A stretch of 14,336 bases of DNA from Actinomycetota bacterium (GTDB taxonomy: Bacteria; Actinomycetota; Thermoleophilia; Gaiellales; Gaiellaceae). Of this stretch, positions 7,501-14,080 are shown one piece after another. The stretch's first letter is position 1, and each line of letters begins with the position of its first letter. Below the pieces are notes generated by a model. The model was given only the letters and a program-made list of their open reading frames with translations. It was not told the origin of the DNA and did not search any database. The translations under genes and the position numbers were made by a program. The stretch spans positions 1 to 14,336 of the forward strand of contig JACDBY010000395.1 of assembly GCA_013694685.1 (NCBI GenBank), read 5' to 3'.

Positions 7501-8244
7501 CTACGTCGCGGCTGTCTCGAGGACGTCAAGCAGACGCTCGAGATGCCGTGTCATCAACGCGCTCGCCTTTGCACCGTCCCGGGCCCGCAGCGCCTTGGCG
7601 ATTCCCCGATGGTCGACGAGCACCTGTCGGCGCAGCTCGGACGAGCTCAGCTGCCGACGGAGTTCGCGGACGAGCTCCCGAAGCGTCGACATCAGGCTTC
7701 CGAGGATCGGCGACCGGGCCATCGCACAGATCTGGTCGTGAAACGCCCCGTCGTAGTCGATGAACGCGTCGCGGTCGCCGATTTTGTCGCGACCGCTCTC
7801 GGCGAAGCGCCCGAGCTCCGCAAGTTCGAGATCGGTGGCGCGCTCGGCGGCCAGGACAACCACTGACGTCTCGATCGCCCGGCGGGCCTCGAGCAGAGCG
7901 ATCAGCCCGGCGTGGCTGACCTGGAGCAGGAAGTCGATCGGCTCCGCGAGCAGCTCGGGCTCGAGCGACGTGACGAAGGTACCGTCGCCGTGGCGGCTCT
8001 CGAGGACGTTCAACGCGATCAGCGCCCTGATCGCCTCCCTCAGGGACGGGCGGCTGACAGCAAGCATCAGTGCGAGCTCACGCTCGGGCGGGAGCCGTTG
8101 GCCGGCCCGCAACTCCCCCCGCACGATCATCTGCTTCAGGGTCGCGATCGCCTCGGACGCGACCGCCCGACGCTGGATCTCCGGAAACTTGGGCGAAACC
8201 ACCGTCGACCGGCTCTGAGCGATCGCCTGCGCGTCGTCCGCCAT
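7501..8244 (-). CDS. FadR-subfamily GntR transcriptional regulator (FCD domain)
   Basis: This 247-residue protein is a DNA-binding regulator, most likely a repressor released by a pathway metabolite. The winged helix occupies about 27-95, with GELRAGQRLPPERELA followed by the recognition helix SRPSLREAIRAL and the wing motif GDGTFV. The C-terminal FCD ligand domain (about 110-245) shows the expected metal-binding set: Asp165, His169 (DGAFHDQI), His212 (DHRGI) and His234. FCD proteins often sense organic acids, which suits an acid-sugar pathway. The ATG at 8244 has no Shine-Dalgarno sequence; the longer frame upstream only shadows the divergent dehydratase gene. It sits at the centre of the locus, divergent from the enzyme arm and upstream of the transporter arm. 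Control of both arms is inferred from the shared operator motifs. Confidence 0.93.
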   Translation of the reverse strand: MADDAQAIAQSRSTVVSPKFPEIQRRAVASEAIATLKQMIVRGELRAGQRLPPERELALMLAVSRPSLREAIRALIALNVLESRHGDGTFVTSLEPELLAEPIDFLLQVSHAGLIALLEARRAIETSVVVLAAERATDLELAELGRFAESGRDKIGDRDAFIDYDGAFHDQICAMARSPILGSLMSTLRELVRELRRQLSSSELRRQVLVDHRGIAKALRARDGAKASALMTRHLERLLDVLETAAT

Positions 8245-8251
8245 GGAATCG

Positions 8252-8257
8252 ACAGTA
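8252..8257 (-). promoter_or_regulatory. Possible -10 element of the regulator gene
   Basis: TACTGT on the minus strand ends 7 nt before the ATG at 8244, so transcription would begin at or next to the start codon. No convincing -35 hexamer was found at the usual spacing. The absence of any Shine-Dalgarno sequence agrees with leaderless translation. Confidence 0.3.
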
Positions 8258-8281
8258 GCACCACGCCCCACCGCACAGAGG

Positions 8282-8297
8282 CTTGACCACTTGACCA
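8282..8297. promoter_or_regulatory. Tandem 8-bp direct repeat, operator candidate of dehydratase operon
   Basis: CTTGACCA occurs twice without spacing (8282-8289 and 8290-8297), followed by ATTG. Each copy contains the CTTGACC half-site of the inverted repeat at 7462-7478. The first copy contains the -35 box of the dehydratase promoter. It lies in the 75-bp divergent gap, so a protein bound here could act on both the regulator and the enzyme arm. Confidence 0.5.
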
Positions 8298-8310
8298 ATT
8301 GCTCTATAGG
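8283..8310 (+). promoter_or_regulatory. Candidate promoter of the catabolic enzyme operon
   Basis: TTGACC (8283-8288) and TATAGG (8305-8310) are spaced by 16 nt. The ATG of the first dehydratase begins at 8320, only 9 nt beyond the -10 box, so the transcript would be leaderless or have a leader of a few bases. No Shine-Dalgarno sequence is present before that ATG, which agrees. Confidence 0.5.
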
Positions 8311-8319
8311 CTGCCTCCG

Positions 8320-9492
8320 ATGAAGATCGCGCGCATCGAGACGGTCGCCGTGGGCGCAGGTTGGAAGAACTGGCTGTTCGTCCGGGTGCACACCGACGAA
8401 GGGCTGACCGGTGTCGGCGAGGGAACCCTGAACGGATTCGTTCGCACGATCGAAGCCGCCGTTCACGAGCTCGAGCATCTGGCGCTCGGCGAGAATCCAT
8501 GTCGCCCGACGGCGCTCGCGAAACGCTTGCTCGAAAGCGTCTCGAACGACGGCGGGCACATCCACAAGCATGCGGTGGCCGCGATCGAGACGGCGTGCTG
8601 GGACATCCTCGGCAAGAGTGCCGGCATGTCGATCCACGAGCTGCTCGGCGGCCGGGTGCGCGACTCGGTGGCGGGCTACGCGAACGGCTGGTATCGCGCC
8701 GAGCGCACGCCCGAGTCGCTCGCCGCCGCGGCGGATGTAGTCGTTCGGCTGGGCTTCAAGGCGCTCAAGCTGGACCCATTCGGGACGGCGCAGGGCTTCC
8801 TCGCGGACGAGGAGCTGGCGCTGGCAGTCGAGATCGTCGGCGAGCTGCGCCGCCGGCATCCACAGCTGAGCATCCTGATCGACGTCCATGCCCGCTTCAC
8901 CGAGGCGGAGGCGATCCGCGCCGCGCGCGCCTTCGAGCGGCTAGGCGTCTTCTGGTGGGAGGAGCCGACCACGAGAGAGCGCGAGGAGCCAACGTCGGCC
9001 GTCGCCCGTCAGACCACGCTCCGCGTCGCGACCGGCGAGACGTTCCACCACCCGGGACAGTTCTTCACCCTCGCGCGCGCAGGCGGGGTCTCGGTCTGGC
9101 AGCCCGAGCCGATGTCGCTCGGCGGCATCGGCCCTGCACTTACCGTCGCACACCTCGCGCAGACGGCGGGGGCCTGGATCGCGCCGCATCAGAGCGGCGG
9201 GCCGATCGCCACGGCCGTCTGTCTTCAGCTCGCCGCGTGCACGACGAACTTCCTGATCCAGGAGCATTTCGATCCGTTCAACGAGCCGTGGACGGCCAAC
9301 CTCGTCACCTGGCGGCCCACGATCGACGCGATGAACGGCCATCTGTCCCTGCCGACCGCACCTGGTCTCGGGCTCGACCTCGTCGACGAGGTAGCGAAGG
9401 AACACCCGTACGAGCCGGATGCCTATCTGAACGTCTTCGCCGATGGGTGGGAGCGTCGCCTCGGCCGCCAGGAGGGAGCTCATGTCAGTTGA
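8320..9492 (+). CDS. Enolase-superfamily acid-sugar dehydratase, galactonate dehydratase-like
   Basis: This 390-residue enzyme belongs to the mandelate racemase/galactonate dehydratase group, which removes water from sugar acids to give 2-keto-3-deoxy acids using Mg2+. The capping domain is about 1-125 and the barrel follows. Visible residues are Lys147/Lys150 (KALKLDP), metal ligands Asp188 (LIDVH), Glu214 (WWEEP) and Glu240 (ATGE), general acid/base His190 and His290 (APHQSGG), and Glu315 (QEHFD). As recalled, E. coli DgoD uses Asp183, Glu209, Glu235, His185 and His285, so every residue is offset by exactly five. A dehydratase of a galactonate-like acid is thus well supported; the exact stereochemistry is not. 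ATG 8320 is preferred over a TTG at 8299, which would overlap the promoter. It leads the plus-strand operon and overlaps the SDR gene by 11 nt. Confidence 0.9.
   Translation: MKIARIETVAVGAGWKNWLFVRVHTDEGLTGVGEGTLNGFVRTIEAAVHELEHLALGENPCRPTALAKRLLESVSNDGGHIHKHAVAAIETACWDILGKSAGMSIHELLGGRVRDSVAGYANGWYRAERTPESLAAAADVVVRLGFKALKLDPFGTAQGFLADEELALAVEIVGELRRRHPQLSILIDVHARFTEAEAIRAARAFERLGVFWWEEPTTREREEPTSAVARQTTLRVATGETFHHPGQFFTLARAGGVSVWQPEPMSLGGIGPALTVAHLAQTAGAWIAPHQSGGPIATAVCLQLAACTTNFLIQEHFDPFNEPWTANLVTWRPTIDAMNGHLSLPTAPGLGLDLVDEVAKEHPYEPDAYLNVFADGWERRLGRQEGAHVS
9470..9475 (+). promoter_or_regulatory. Ribosome binding site of the SDR gene
   Basis: AGGAGG lies 6 nt before the ATG at 9482, inside the end of the dehydratase gene. 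It decides the SDR start against the longer open frame that begins at 9443. Confidence 0.8.
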
Positions 9493-10261
9493 GGTCAGCT
9501 CTCCGGAGACCGATGCCTTTCGTGCCGCCGCGGGCATGTTGGCGGACGATAGGGTGATCCTGACCGGCGCGACCGGGGGGATCGGATCGACGATCGCGCG
9601 CATGCTGAGCGCAGCCGGCGCGCGACTCGCGATCACCGACCTCGCGGCCGATCGTGTGACCGCGCTCGCGGCTGAGCTCGACTGCCTCGGCGAGTCGGTC
9701 GACGTCTCGGCGGCGGCGGACTTTCGCGAGTTCCACGGCCGCGTCGAGCAGGAGCTCGGTCCACTGACCGGCATCGTCAACTGCGCGGGCCTCTGGGCGC
9801 CGCTCCCCTATGAGGAGATCGACGAACGCGCCTGGACGGCGACGCTCGCCGGCAATCTAGGAACCGCCTTCGCCGCCTGCCAAGCAGTGCTTCCCGGCAT
9901 GGTCGCCCGGCGACGGGGCTCCGTCGTCAACTTCGCGTCGACGGCGGGCGAGTTCGGCAGCATCTCGGCCGCGGTCCACTACGCCGCCGCGAAGGGCGGC
10001 GTCGTCTCGATGACGAAATCGCTCGCGCGCGAGGTGTCACCCCACGGCGTCCGGGTGAACGCGGTCTCTCCGGGCCCGATCGATACGGTGGCGCTCGGCG
10101 CCGCAACCGCCGAGCAGAAGGCGAGCGTCGGCGAGCGCACGCTTTTCAACCGGCTCGGCCAACCGCATGAGATTGCCGGCGCGTGCGTGTTCCTGCTCTC
10201 GCCGCTCTCGACCTTCATGACCGGAACCGTCGTCCAGGTGAACGGCGGCTCGCTGCTGTGA
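9482..10261 (+). CDS. SDR-family NAD-dependent dehydrogenase
   Basis: This 259-residue protein is a classical short-chain dehydrogenase/reductase, oxidising or reducing a hydroxyl/carbonyl group. The Rossmann motif is TGATGGIG (28-35), and Asp53 at the end of the second strand points to NAD rather than NADP. NCAG is at 100-103 and the catalytic tetrad is Asn125, Ser153, Tyr167 and Lys171 (YAAAK). The C-terminal VNGG motif is also present (253-256). In sugar-acid clusters such enzymes oxidise the sugar to a lactone or oxidise a 2-keto-3-deoxy acid at C4, as in the L-fuconate route; which of these applies here is unknown. It sits between two dehydratase genes, starts within the first and overlaps the second by 4 nt (GTGA), so it is tightly co-translated. 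Confidence 0.92.
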   Translation: MSVEVSSPETDAFRAAAGMLADDRVILTGATGGIGSTIARMLSAAGARLAITDLAADRVTALAAELDCLGESVDVSAAADFREFHGRVEQELGPLTGIVNCAGLWAPLPYEEIDERAWTATLAGNLGTAFAACQAVLPGMVARRRGSVVNFASTAGEFGSISAAVHYAAAKGGVVSMTKSLAREVSPHGVRVNAVSPGPIDTVALGAATAEQKASVGERTLFNRLGQPHEIAGACVFLLSPLSTFMTGTVVQVNGGSLL

Positions 10262-11478
10262 GCCTGAAGGCGGCGCCCGCGTCGCTCCGTAACCGTGTCG
10301 AGCGGATCGAGACCATTCGCGTCGCCTCCCAACCGAACATCGTGTGGGTCGAGGTCACCGACGAGCGGGGCCTGACCGGCCTCGGCGAGACGTACTACGT
10401 CCCCGGCGCGGTCGAGGCCGTGCTCCACGACATGGTCGCCCCACTCGTGCTCGGCGCCGATGCGAGCCGGATCGAGGACATCTGGCAGACGCTCTTCGCG
10501 CGGGCGAACTTCCACGGCTTCGCGGGCGCCGAGATGCGCGCCTTCTCGGCGCTCGATGTCGCACTCTGGGACCTTTTCGGCCAGCACGCGGGCATGTCGA
10601 TCGCGACGCTGCTCGGCGGCCGGGTGCGCGACTCGATCCGCGTGTACAACACGTGCGTCGACGCCGGCAGCTACGACGACCAGACCGCGTTCGTCGAGCG
10701 GCCGGGGGAGCTCGCGCAGAATCTGCTTGAGGCGGGTTTCAGTGCGATGAAGATCTGGCCGTGGGATCGGTTCGCGCCCCACATCGGCGGCGACGCGAAC
10801 GTCGGTCCGGCGGGGTGGAGCGCGATGGGGCAGGTCGGCCACGACCTGACGCCCGAGCAACTCCAGGAAGGCCTCGCCGCCGTGGCGGAGATCCGCTCGG
10901 CGGTCGGCGGGCGCATGGACATCATGATCGAGGGCCACTCGCGCTGGGATCTGAATGCGGCACTCGCGATCTGCCGCACACTCGAGCCGTTCGGGGTCGC
11001 CTGGATCGAGGACGCGATTCAGCCGGACTCGCCGGCCGACCTTGCCCGGCTCGTGCGGGAGAGCCGTGTCCCGCAGTGCGTGTCCGAGCGGCTGTTTTCG
11101 CGTTTCGCCTTCCGCAACATCCTCACGGAGGGGGCATGTCACCTCGCGATGGTCGACGTGGTCTGGTCGGGCGGGGTCACCGAGGCGCGCAAGATCGCCT
11201 ACCTCGCCGACGCTTTCCATCTCCCGATCGTCCCTCACGACTGCACCGGCCCCGTATCACTCGCCGTTTCGCTCCAGCTGTGCGCGCACGCCACGAATGC
11301 CAAGATCATGGAGGTCGTCCGCGGCTTCGTCGACGGGTGGTATGACGAGGTCGTCGAGGGGCTCCCCGAGATCTCGGGCGGACGCGCGATAATCCCCAAT
11401 CGCCCCGGACTCGGCCTCGCGCTGCGTCCGGAACTGCGCGACCGCGACGACACCGTCGTCACGACGAGCGCTCGCTGA
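10258..11478 (+). CDS. Second enolase-superfamily (mandelate racemase/muconate lactonizing type) enzyme
   Basis: This 406-residue protein has the same two-domain architecture as the first dehydratase but is clearly divergent. Candidate catalytic residues are Lys165 (AMKIWPWD), metal ligands Glu225 (MIEGHSRW), Glu251 (WIEDAIQ) and Glu277 (VSERL), plus His227 and His327 (VPHDCTG). The first metal ligand is Glu where the first dehydratase has Asp. An insertion of about 25 residues after Lys165 (to about 200) separates that Lys from the next barrel strand. It is probably a sugar-acid dehydratase, though an epimerase or cycloisomerase is possible. GTG 10258 overlaps the SDR stop as GTGA; the frame open upstream is shadow. 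A 28-nt block (10608-10635) is identical to the first dehydratase gene. The stop overlaps a micro-ORF start (TGATG). Confidence 0.9.
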   Translation: MSLKAAPASLRNRVERIETIRVASQPNIVWVEVTDERGLTGLGETYYVPGAVEAVLHDMVAPLVLGADASRIEDIWQTLFARANFHGFAGAEMRAFSALDVALWDLFGQHAGMSIATLLGGRVRDSIRVYNTCVDAGSYDDQTAFVERPGELAQNLLEAGFSAMKIWPWDRFAPHIGGDANVGPAGWSAMGQVGHDLTPEQLQEGLAAVAEIRSAVGGRMDIMIEGHSRWDLNAALAICRTLEPFGVAWIEDAIQPDSPADLARLVRESRVPQCVSERLFSRFAFRNILTEGACHLAMVDVVWSGGVTEARKIAYLADAFHLPIVPHDCTGPVSLAVSLQLCAHATNAKIMEVVRGFVDGWYDEVVEGLPEISGGRAIIPNRPGLGLALRPELRDRDDTVVTTSAR

Positions 11479-11537
11479 TGGCGTTCCCCACGTCGAAACG
11501 GGGGCGCCGCTGCCGCGCCCCGAGGAGGTGCTCATGA
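11478..11537 (+). CDS. Micro-ORF a (19 residues) in the dehydratase-transketolase linker
   Basis: Its ATG overlaps the stop of the second enolase-superfamily gene (TGATG), and its own TGA overlaps the next micro-ORF start (ATGA). The 19-residue product is very basic (MAFPTSKRGRRC...) and matches no family known to me. It may serve only to pass ribosomes along the operon; chance is also possible. Its 3' end contains the GAGGAGG that would serve the next ORF. Confidence 0.25.
   Translation: MAFPTSKRGRRCRAPRRCS
11522..11528 (+). promoter_or_regulatory. Strong Shine-Dalgarno site in the linker before the transketolase genes
   Basis: GAGGAGG lies 5 nt before ATG 11534 and 46 nt before the transketolase ATG 11575. 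It is ideally placed for the 14-residue micro-ORF, not for the transketolase subunit itself, which suggests that transketolase is translated by coupling. Confidence 0.6.
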
Positions 11538-11578
11538 ACGAGCGCAAGACCATGACCGCCGAGCGGGTCGCGCGATGA
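11534..11578 (+). CDS. Micro-ORF b (14 residues) coupled to the transketolase subunit gene
   Basis: The frame reads MNERKTMTAERVAR and stops with a TGA that overlaps the transketolase ATG (ATGA). It has the best Shine-Dalgarno sequence of the plus arm. It could be a leader peptide, a coupling ORF, or the leftover 5' end of a gene whose frame has shifted; it is not in frame with the transketolase. No homologue is recognised. Confidence 0.4.
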   Translation: MNERKTMTAERVAR

Positions 11579-12489
11579 GCGCGCTCGCCGTTCAGGAGCT
11601 CGTCGAAGCGCCGTTCGCTCGGGCGCTGACGGCGCTCGGGCGCGCCCGTGAGGACGTCGTCGTCCTCTCGGCCGATCTCTCGAAGTACACCGACGTCCTT
11701 CCCTTCGCGGACGAGTTTCCTGACCGGTTCTTTCAGGTCGGGATGGCCGAGGCGAACATGATGGGCATCGCCGGCGGCCTCGCGAAGGCGGGCTACTTGC
11801 CGATCGCGGTCACCTACGGCGTCTTCGCGACCCGGAGGGCCTACGACCAGGTCGCGATGGCCCTCGCGACGGGGCCGTCGCGGGCGATCGTCGTCGCGTT
11901 CCTCCCCGGGATCACAACCCCGTTCCGGGCGACGCACCAGGCGATCGACGACGTCGCGCTGATGCGCGCGCTTCCCGGGATGACCGTGATCGACCCGGCC
12001 GACGCTACGGAGGTCGATGCCGCCCTCGGCTTCGCCGTCTCCGAGCCGGGCCCGGTCTACATCCGGGGCCTGCGCGGGCGCGTCGCGCGCCTGTTCGATC
12101 CTGTCGGCTTTCGTCTCGAGCCGCGCGAGTTGCAGAGCGGCGGCACGGTCGGCGTGGTCGCGACCGGCCTTGCGACTGGCTGGGCACTCGAGGCGGCGGC
12201 CGCGATCGACGGCGGGGCGTCCGTCCTGCACGTCCCGGTGCTGAAGCCATTTCCGGCGGCGCAGGTGGCTGCGTTCTGCTCGCGGTTCGACCGCGTCGTC
12301 TCGGTCGAGAATCACTCGATCAGCGGCGGTCTCGGCTCGGCCGTGGCCGAGACGCTTGCGGAGGGAGGCATGGCGGTCAGGCTGCGACGGCTCGGCGTAC
12401 CTGACCAGTGGGCGCCGGCGGGATCGCTCGACTACATTCGCCACGAGCTGGGTCTCGACGCGGACGGCATCGCGGAGGCGCTTCGGTGA
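11575..12489 (+). CDS. Transketolase, C-terminal subunit (split transketolase)
   Basis: At 304 residues this corresponds to the pyrimidine-binding and C-terminal domains of transketolase. It pairs with the downstream N-terminal subunit to move two-carbon units using thiamine diphosphate. Glu59 in VGMAEANMMG is the conserved cofactor-activating Glu. THQAIDDVALMRALP (from His121) and YIRGLRGR are family segments, and VENHSISGGLGSAV starts the C-terminal domain. Aligned by eye with E. coli TktA, the stretch before THQ (FLPGITTPFRATHQ) lacks the His461 and Asp469 equivalents, which contact the donor phosphate and hydroxyl. This suggests an unusual donor, perhaps unphosphorylated. The ATG overlaps micro-ORF b; the gene lies before its partner, opposite to the usual order. 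Confidence 0.9.
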   Translation: MSALAVQELVEAPFARALTALGRAREDVVVLSADLSKYTDVLPFADEFPDRFFQVGMAEANMMGIAGGLAKAGYLPIAVTYGVFATRRAYDQVAMALATGPSRAIVVAFLPGITTPFRATHQAIDDVALMRALPGMTVIDPADATEVDAALGFAVSEPGPVYIRGLRGRVARLFDPVGFRLEPRELQSGGTVGVVATGLATGWALEAAAAIDGGASVLHVPVLKPFPAAQVAAFCSRFDRVVSVENHSISGGLGSAVAETLAEGGMAVRLRRLGVPDQWAPAGSLDYIRHELGLDADGIAEALR

Positions 12490-13286
12490 ACGGAAACGCG
12501 GAGCTCAGGCGCAGGGCACATGCGATCCGGCGGACCGTGATCGAGATGTGCAGGGGCCGTGGCCAGGGCTATGCCGGGCAGGGCCTGGGTCTCGCCGATT
12601 TGATGGCCGTCCTCTACTTTTCCGAGCTCGGCGAGGACGACCATTTCGTCCTGTCGACCGGGCACAGCTCGATCGCCGTCTTCGCCGCCCTCCACGAGCG
12701 TGGCGACTACGAGCTGGAGGAGCTCGTCACCTACGGGATGGACGGCTCGCGGATCGAGGAGAGCCCGCTCGAGGGCACCCCTGGCTTCGAGATCACCGGC
12801 GGCTCGCTCGGCCAGGGCCTGTCGCAGGCGGTCGGCCTCGCGCTGGGCGAGAGACTTCGCGGCGGCGGCTCCCGCGTCTATTGCCTCGTCTCGGACGGTG
12901 AGCTGCAGGAAGGGCAGGTCTGGGAAGCCTGCATGGCTGCAGCCCATCACCGCCTCGACAACCTCGTGCTGCTCGTCGACAACAACCGCATGCAGGCGGA
13001 CGGCGCGGTCGCCGAAATACTCGAGGTCGAGCCCGTTCCCGAGCGCCTCACCGCGTTCGGCTTCGCAGCGCGGCGGATCGACGCGAACACGCTCGCTGAC
13101 GTCGTAGACGCGTTCGCCTGGGCCCGCGGCCAGCGGGGCCGTCCGACCGCCCTCGTCTGCGACAACATTCCGGGGAAGGGCGTTCCCAGCTTCGAGGAAC
13201 GCCAGCGCGTGCACTACGTGCGCGCGCCCGACCAGGACTGGGCGGCGGCGCTGGTGGAGCTCGACGAGACGGAGGTTGCCTGGTGA
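12486..13286 (+). CDS. Transketolase, N-terminal subunit (split transketolase)
   Basis: At 266 residues this is the diphosphate-binding half of transketolase. The cofactor/metal motif is SDGELQEG (136-143) through DNN (165-167), with Ser136 where most members have Gly. His60 in LSTGHSS matches a conserved active-site His, and GGSLGQGLSQAVGLAL (105-120) is typical. The segment before it reads SPLEGTPGFEITGG: the usual GHP-containing loop, with a substrate-contacting His, is shortened and the His is missing. Together with the partner's altered residues this points to non-standard substrates. The GTG at 12486 overlaps the partner's stop (GTGA) and has GGAGG (12474-12478) 7 nt upstream. Split transketolases are known in apulose-4-phosphate and sulfosugar pathways, but the substrate here cannot be assigned. 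Confidence 0.92.
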   Translation: MNGNAELRRRAHAIRRTVIEMCRGRGQGYAGQGLGLADLMAVLYFSELGEDDHFVLSTGHSSIAVFAALHERGDYELEELVTYGMDGSRIEESPLEGTPGFEITGGSLGQGLSQAVGLALGERLRGGGSRVYCLVSDGELQEGQVWEACMAAAHHRLDNLVLLVDNNRMQADGAVAEILEVEPVPERLTAFGFAARRIDANTLADVVDAFAWARGQRGRPTALVCDNIPGKGVPSFEERQRVHYVRAPDQDWAAALVELDETEVAW

Positions 13287-14059
13287 ACGCGAACGGCGGC
13301 GGCGCCCGCATCACCTGGCTCGGCCAGGCCGGCTACGCGATCGTCGCGCCCGACGGAACGCGATGCCTCGTCGATCCGTACCTGTCGGACTACCTCCGCG
13401 ACGAACTCGGGCAACCCCGCTCCGCCGCGATCATTCTCGACCCGGCCGAGACCGAGGCCGCCGTCGTCGTGGCCTCCCACTGGCATCCCGATCACCTCGA
13501 CCCGCTCACCGTCAAGCCGCTGGCCGCACGCAACCCCGAGATTCGGTTCGTTGGCCCGTCGGCGAACACCGGCCGGCTGCGCGGCTGGGGCATAGGTTCG
13601 GATCGAATCCAGAGCCTCGACCGGGGCGAGGACACCACGGTTGGAGCGTTCTCCTTCGCGGCGTACTACGCCCGCCACGATGTGCCGGGGTGGCTGGCCG
13701 AAGACGCAACCAGCCTCGTCATCTCGGTCGGCGGCGTCACGATCTACTACAGCGGCGACACCGAGTACGACTCCCGCTGCCTGGCCGCGAAGGCCGCGGG
13801 CCCGTTCGACGTCGGCTTCTTCGTGACGAACGGTTCCGGCGGCAACATGAACGCGCACGAGGCGGCGCTGATGGCGTGGCAGCTGGCGCCACGGGTCGCT
13901 GTTCCCATGCACTACGGCATGTGGCCGCCCAAGGGCTACGGGCCCGGCGCGACGCTCGACCCGCAACTCTTCGTCGACACCTACAGGAGGCTCGGCGGCG
14001 GCGAGGTCGCGGTGGTCGAACTCGGCGAGACGATCGAGATCAGCCGCCCAGGCGCTTGA
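13283..14059 (+). CDS. UlaG-like metallo-beta-lactamase-fold hydrolase, probable lactonase
   Basis: This 258-residue protein is a metallo-beta-lactamase-fold metalloenzyme; the closest familiar family is UlaG (L-ascorbate-6-phosphate lactonase). The metal-binding motif is HWHPDH (66-71); further candidate ligands are His132 (YARHDVPGW), Asp159 (YSGDTEYD) and His210 (VPMHYGMWPP), and His192 is also notable. No signal peptide is present, so it acts in the cytoplasm. In a cluster with a dehydrogenase and sugar-acid dehydratases, hydrolysis of a sugar lactone is the natural guess, but a phosphodiester or amide substrate is possible in this superfamily. The GTG at 13283 overlaps the transketolase stop (GTGA), with GGAGG (13271-13275) 7 nt upstream. 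It is the last gene of the plus-strand arm. Confidence 0.88.
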   Translation: MNANGGGARITWLGQAGYAIVAPDGTRCLVDPYLSDYLRDELGQPRSAAIILDPAETEAAVVVASHWHPDHLDPLTVKPLAARNPEIRFVGPSANTGRLRGWGIGSDRIQSLDRGEDTTVGAFSFAAYYARHDVPGWLAEDATSLVISVGGVTIYYSGDTEYDSRCLAAKAAGPFDVGFFVTNGSGGNMNAHEAALMAWQLAPRVAVPMHYGMWPPKGYGPGATLDPQLFVDTYRRLGGGEVAVVELGETIEISRPGA

Positions 14060-14080
14060 CCCGAGCTTCCTCGCGCCACG

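Noticed and set aside
8299..8319. TTG at 8299 as the first dehydratase start
   Set aside because: It would place the start inside the promoter and next to the operator repeats; the ATG at 8320 gives a normal family N-terminus (MKIARIETV).
7501..8889. Longer regulator beginning near 8889
   Set aside because: The extra N-terminal part overlaps the divergent dehydratase antisense and has no domain; the winged helix begins normally after the ATG at 8244.
9979..11238. A 419-codon minus-strand open frame opposite the SDR and second enolase-superfamily gene
   Set aside because: It is Asp/Arg/His-rich without family motifs, and the plus strand has complete active-site residue sets.
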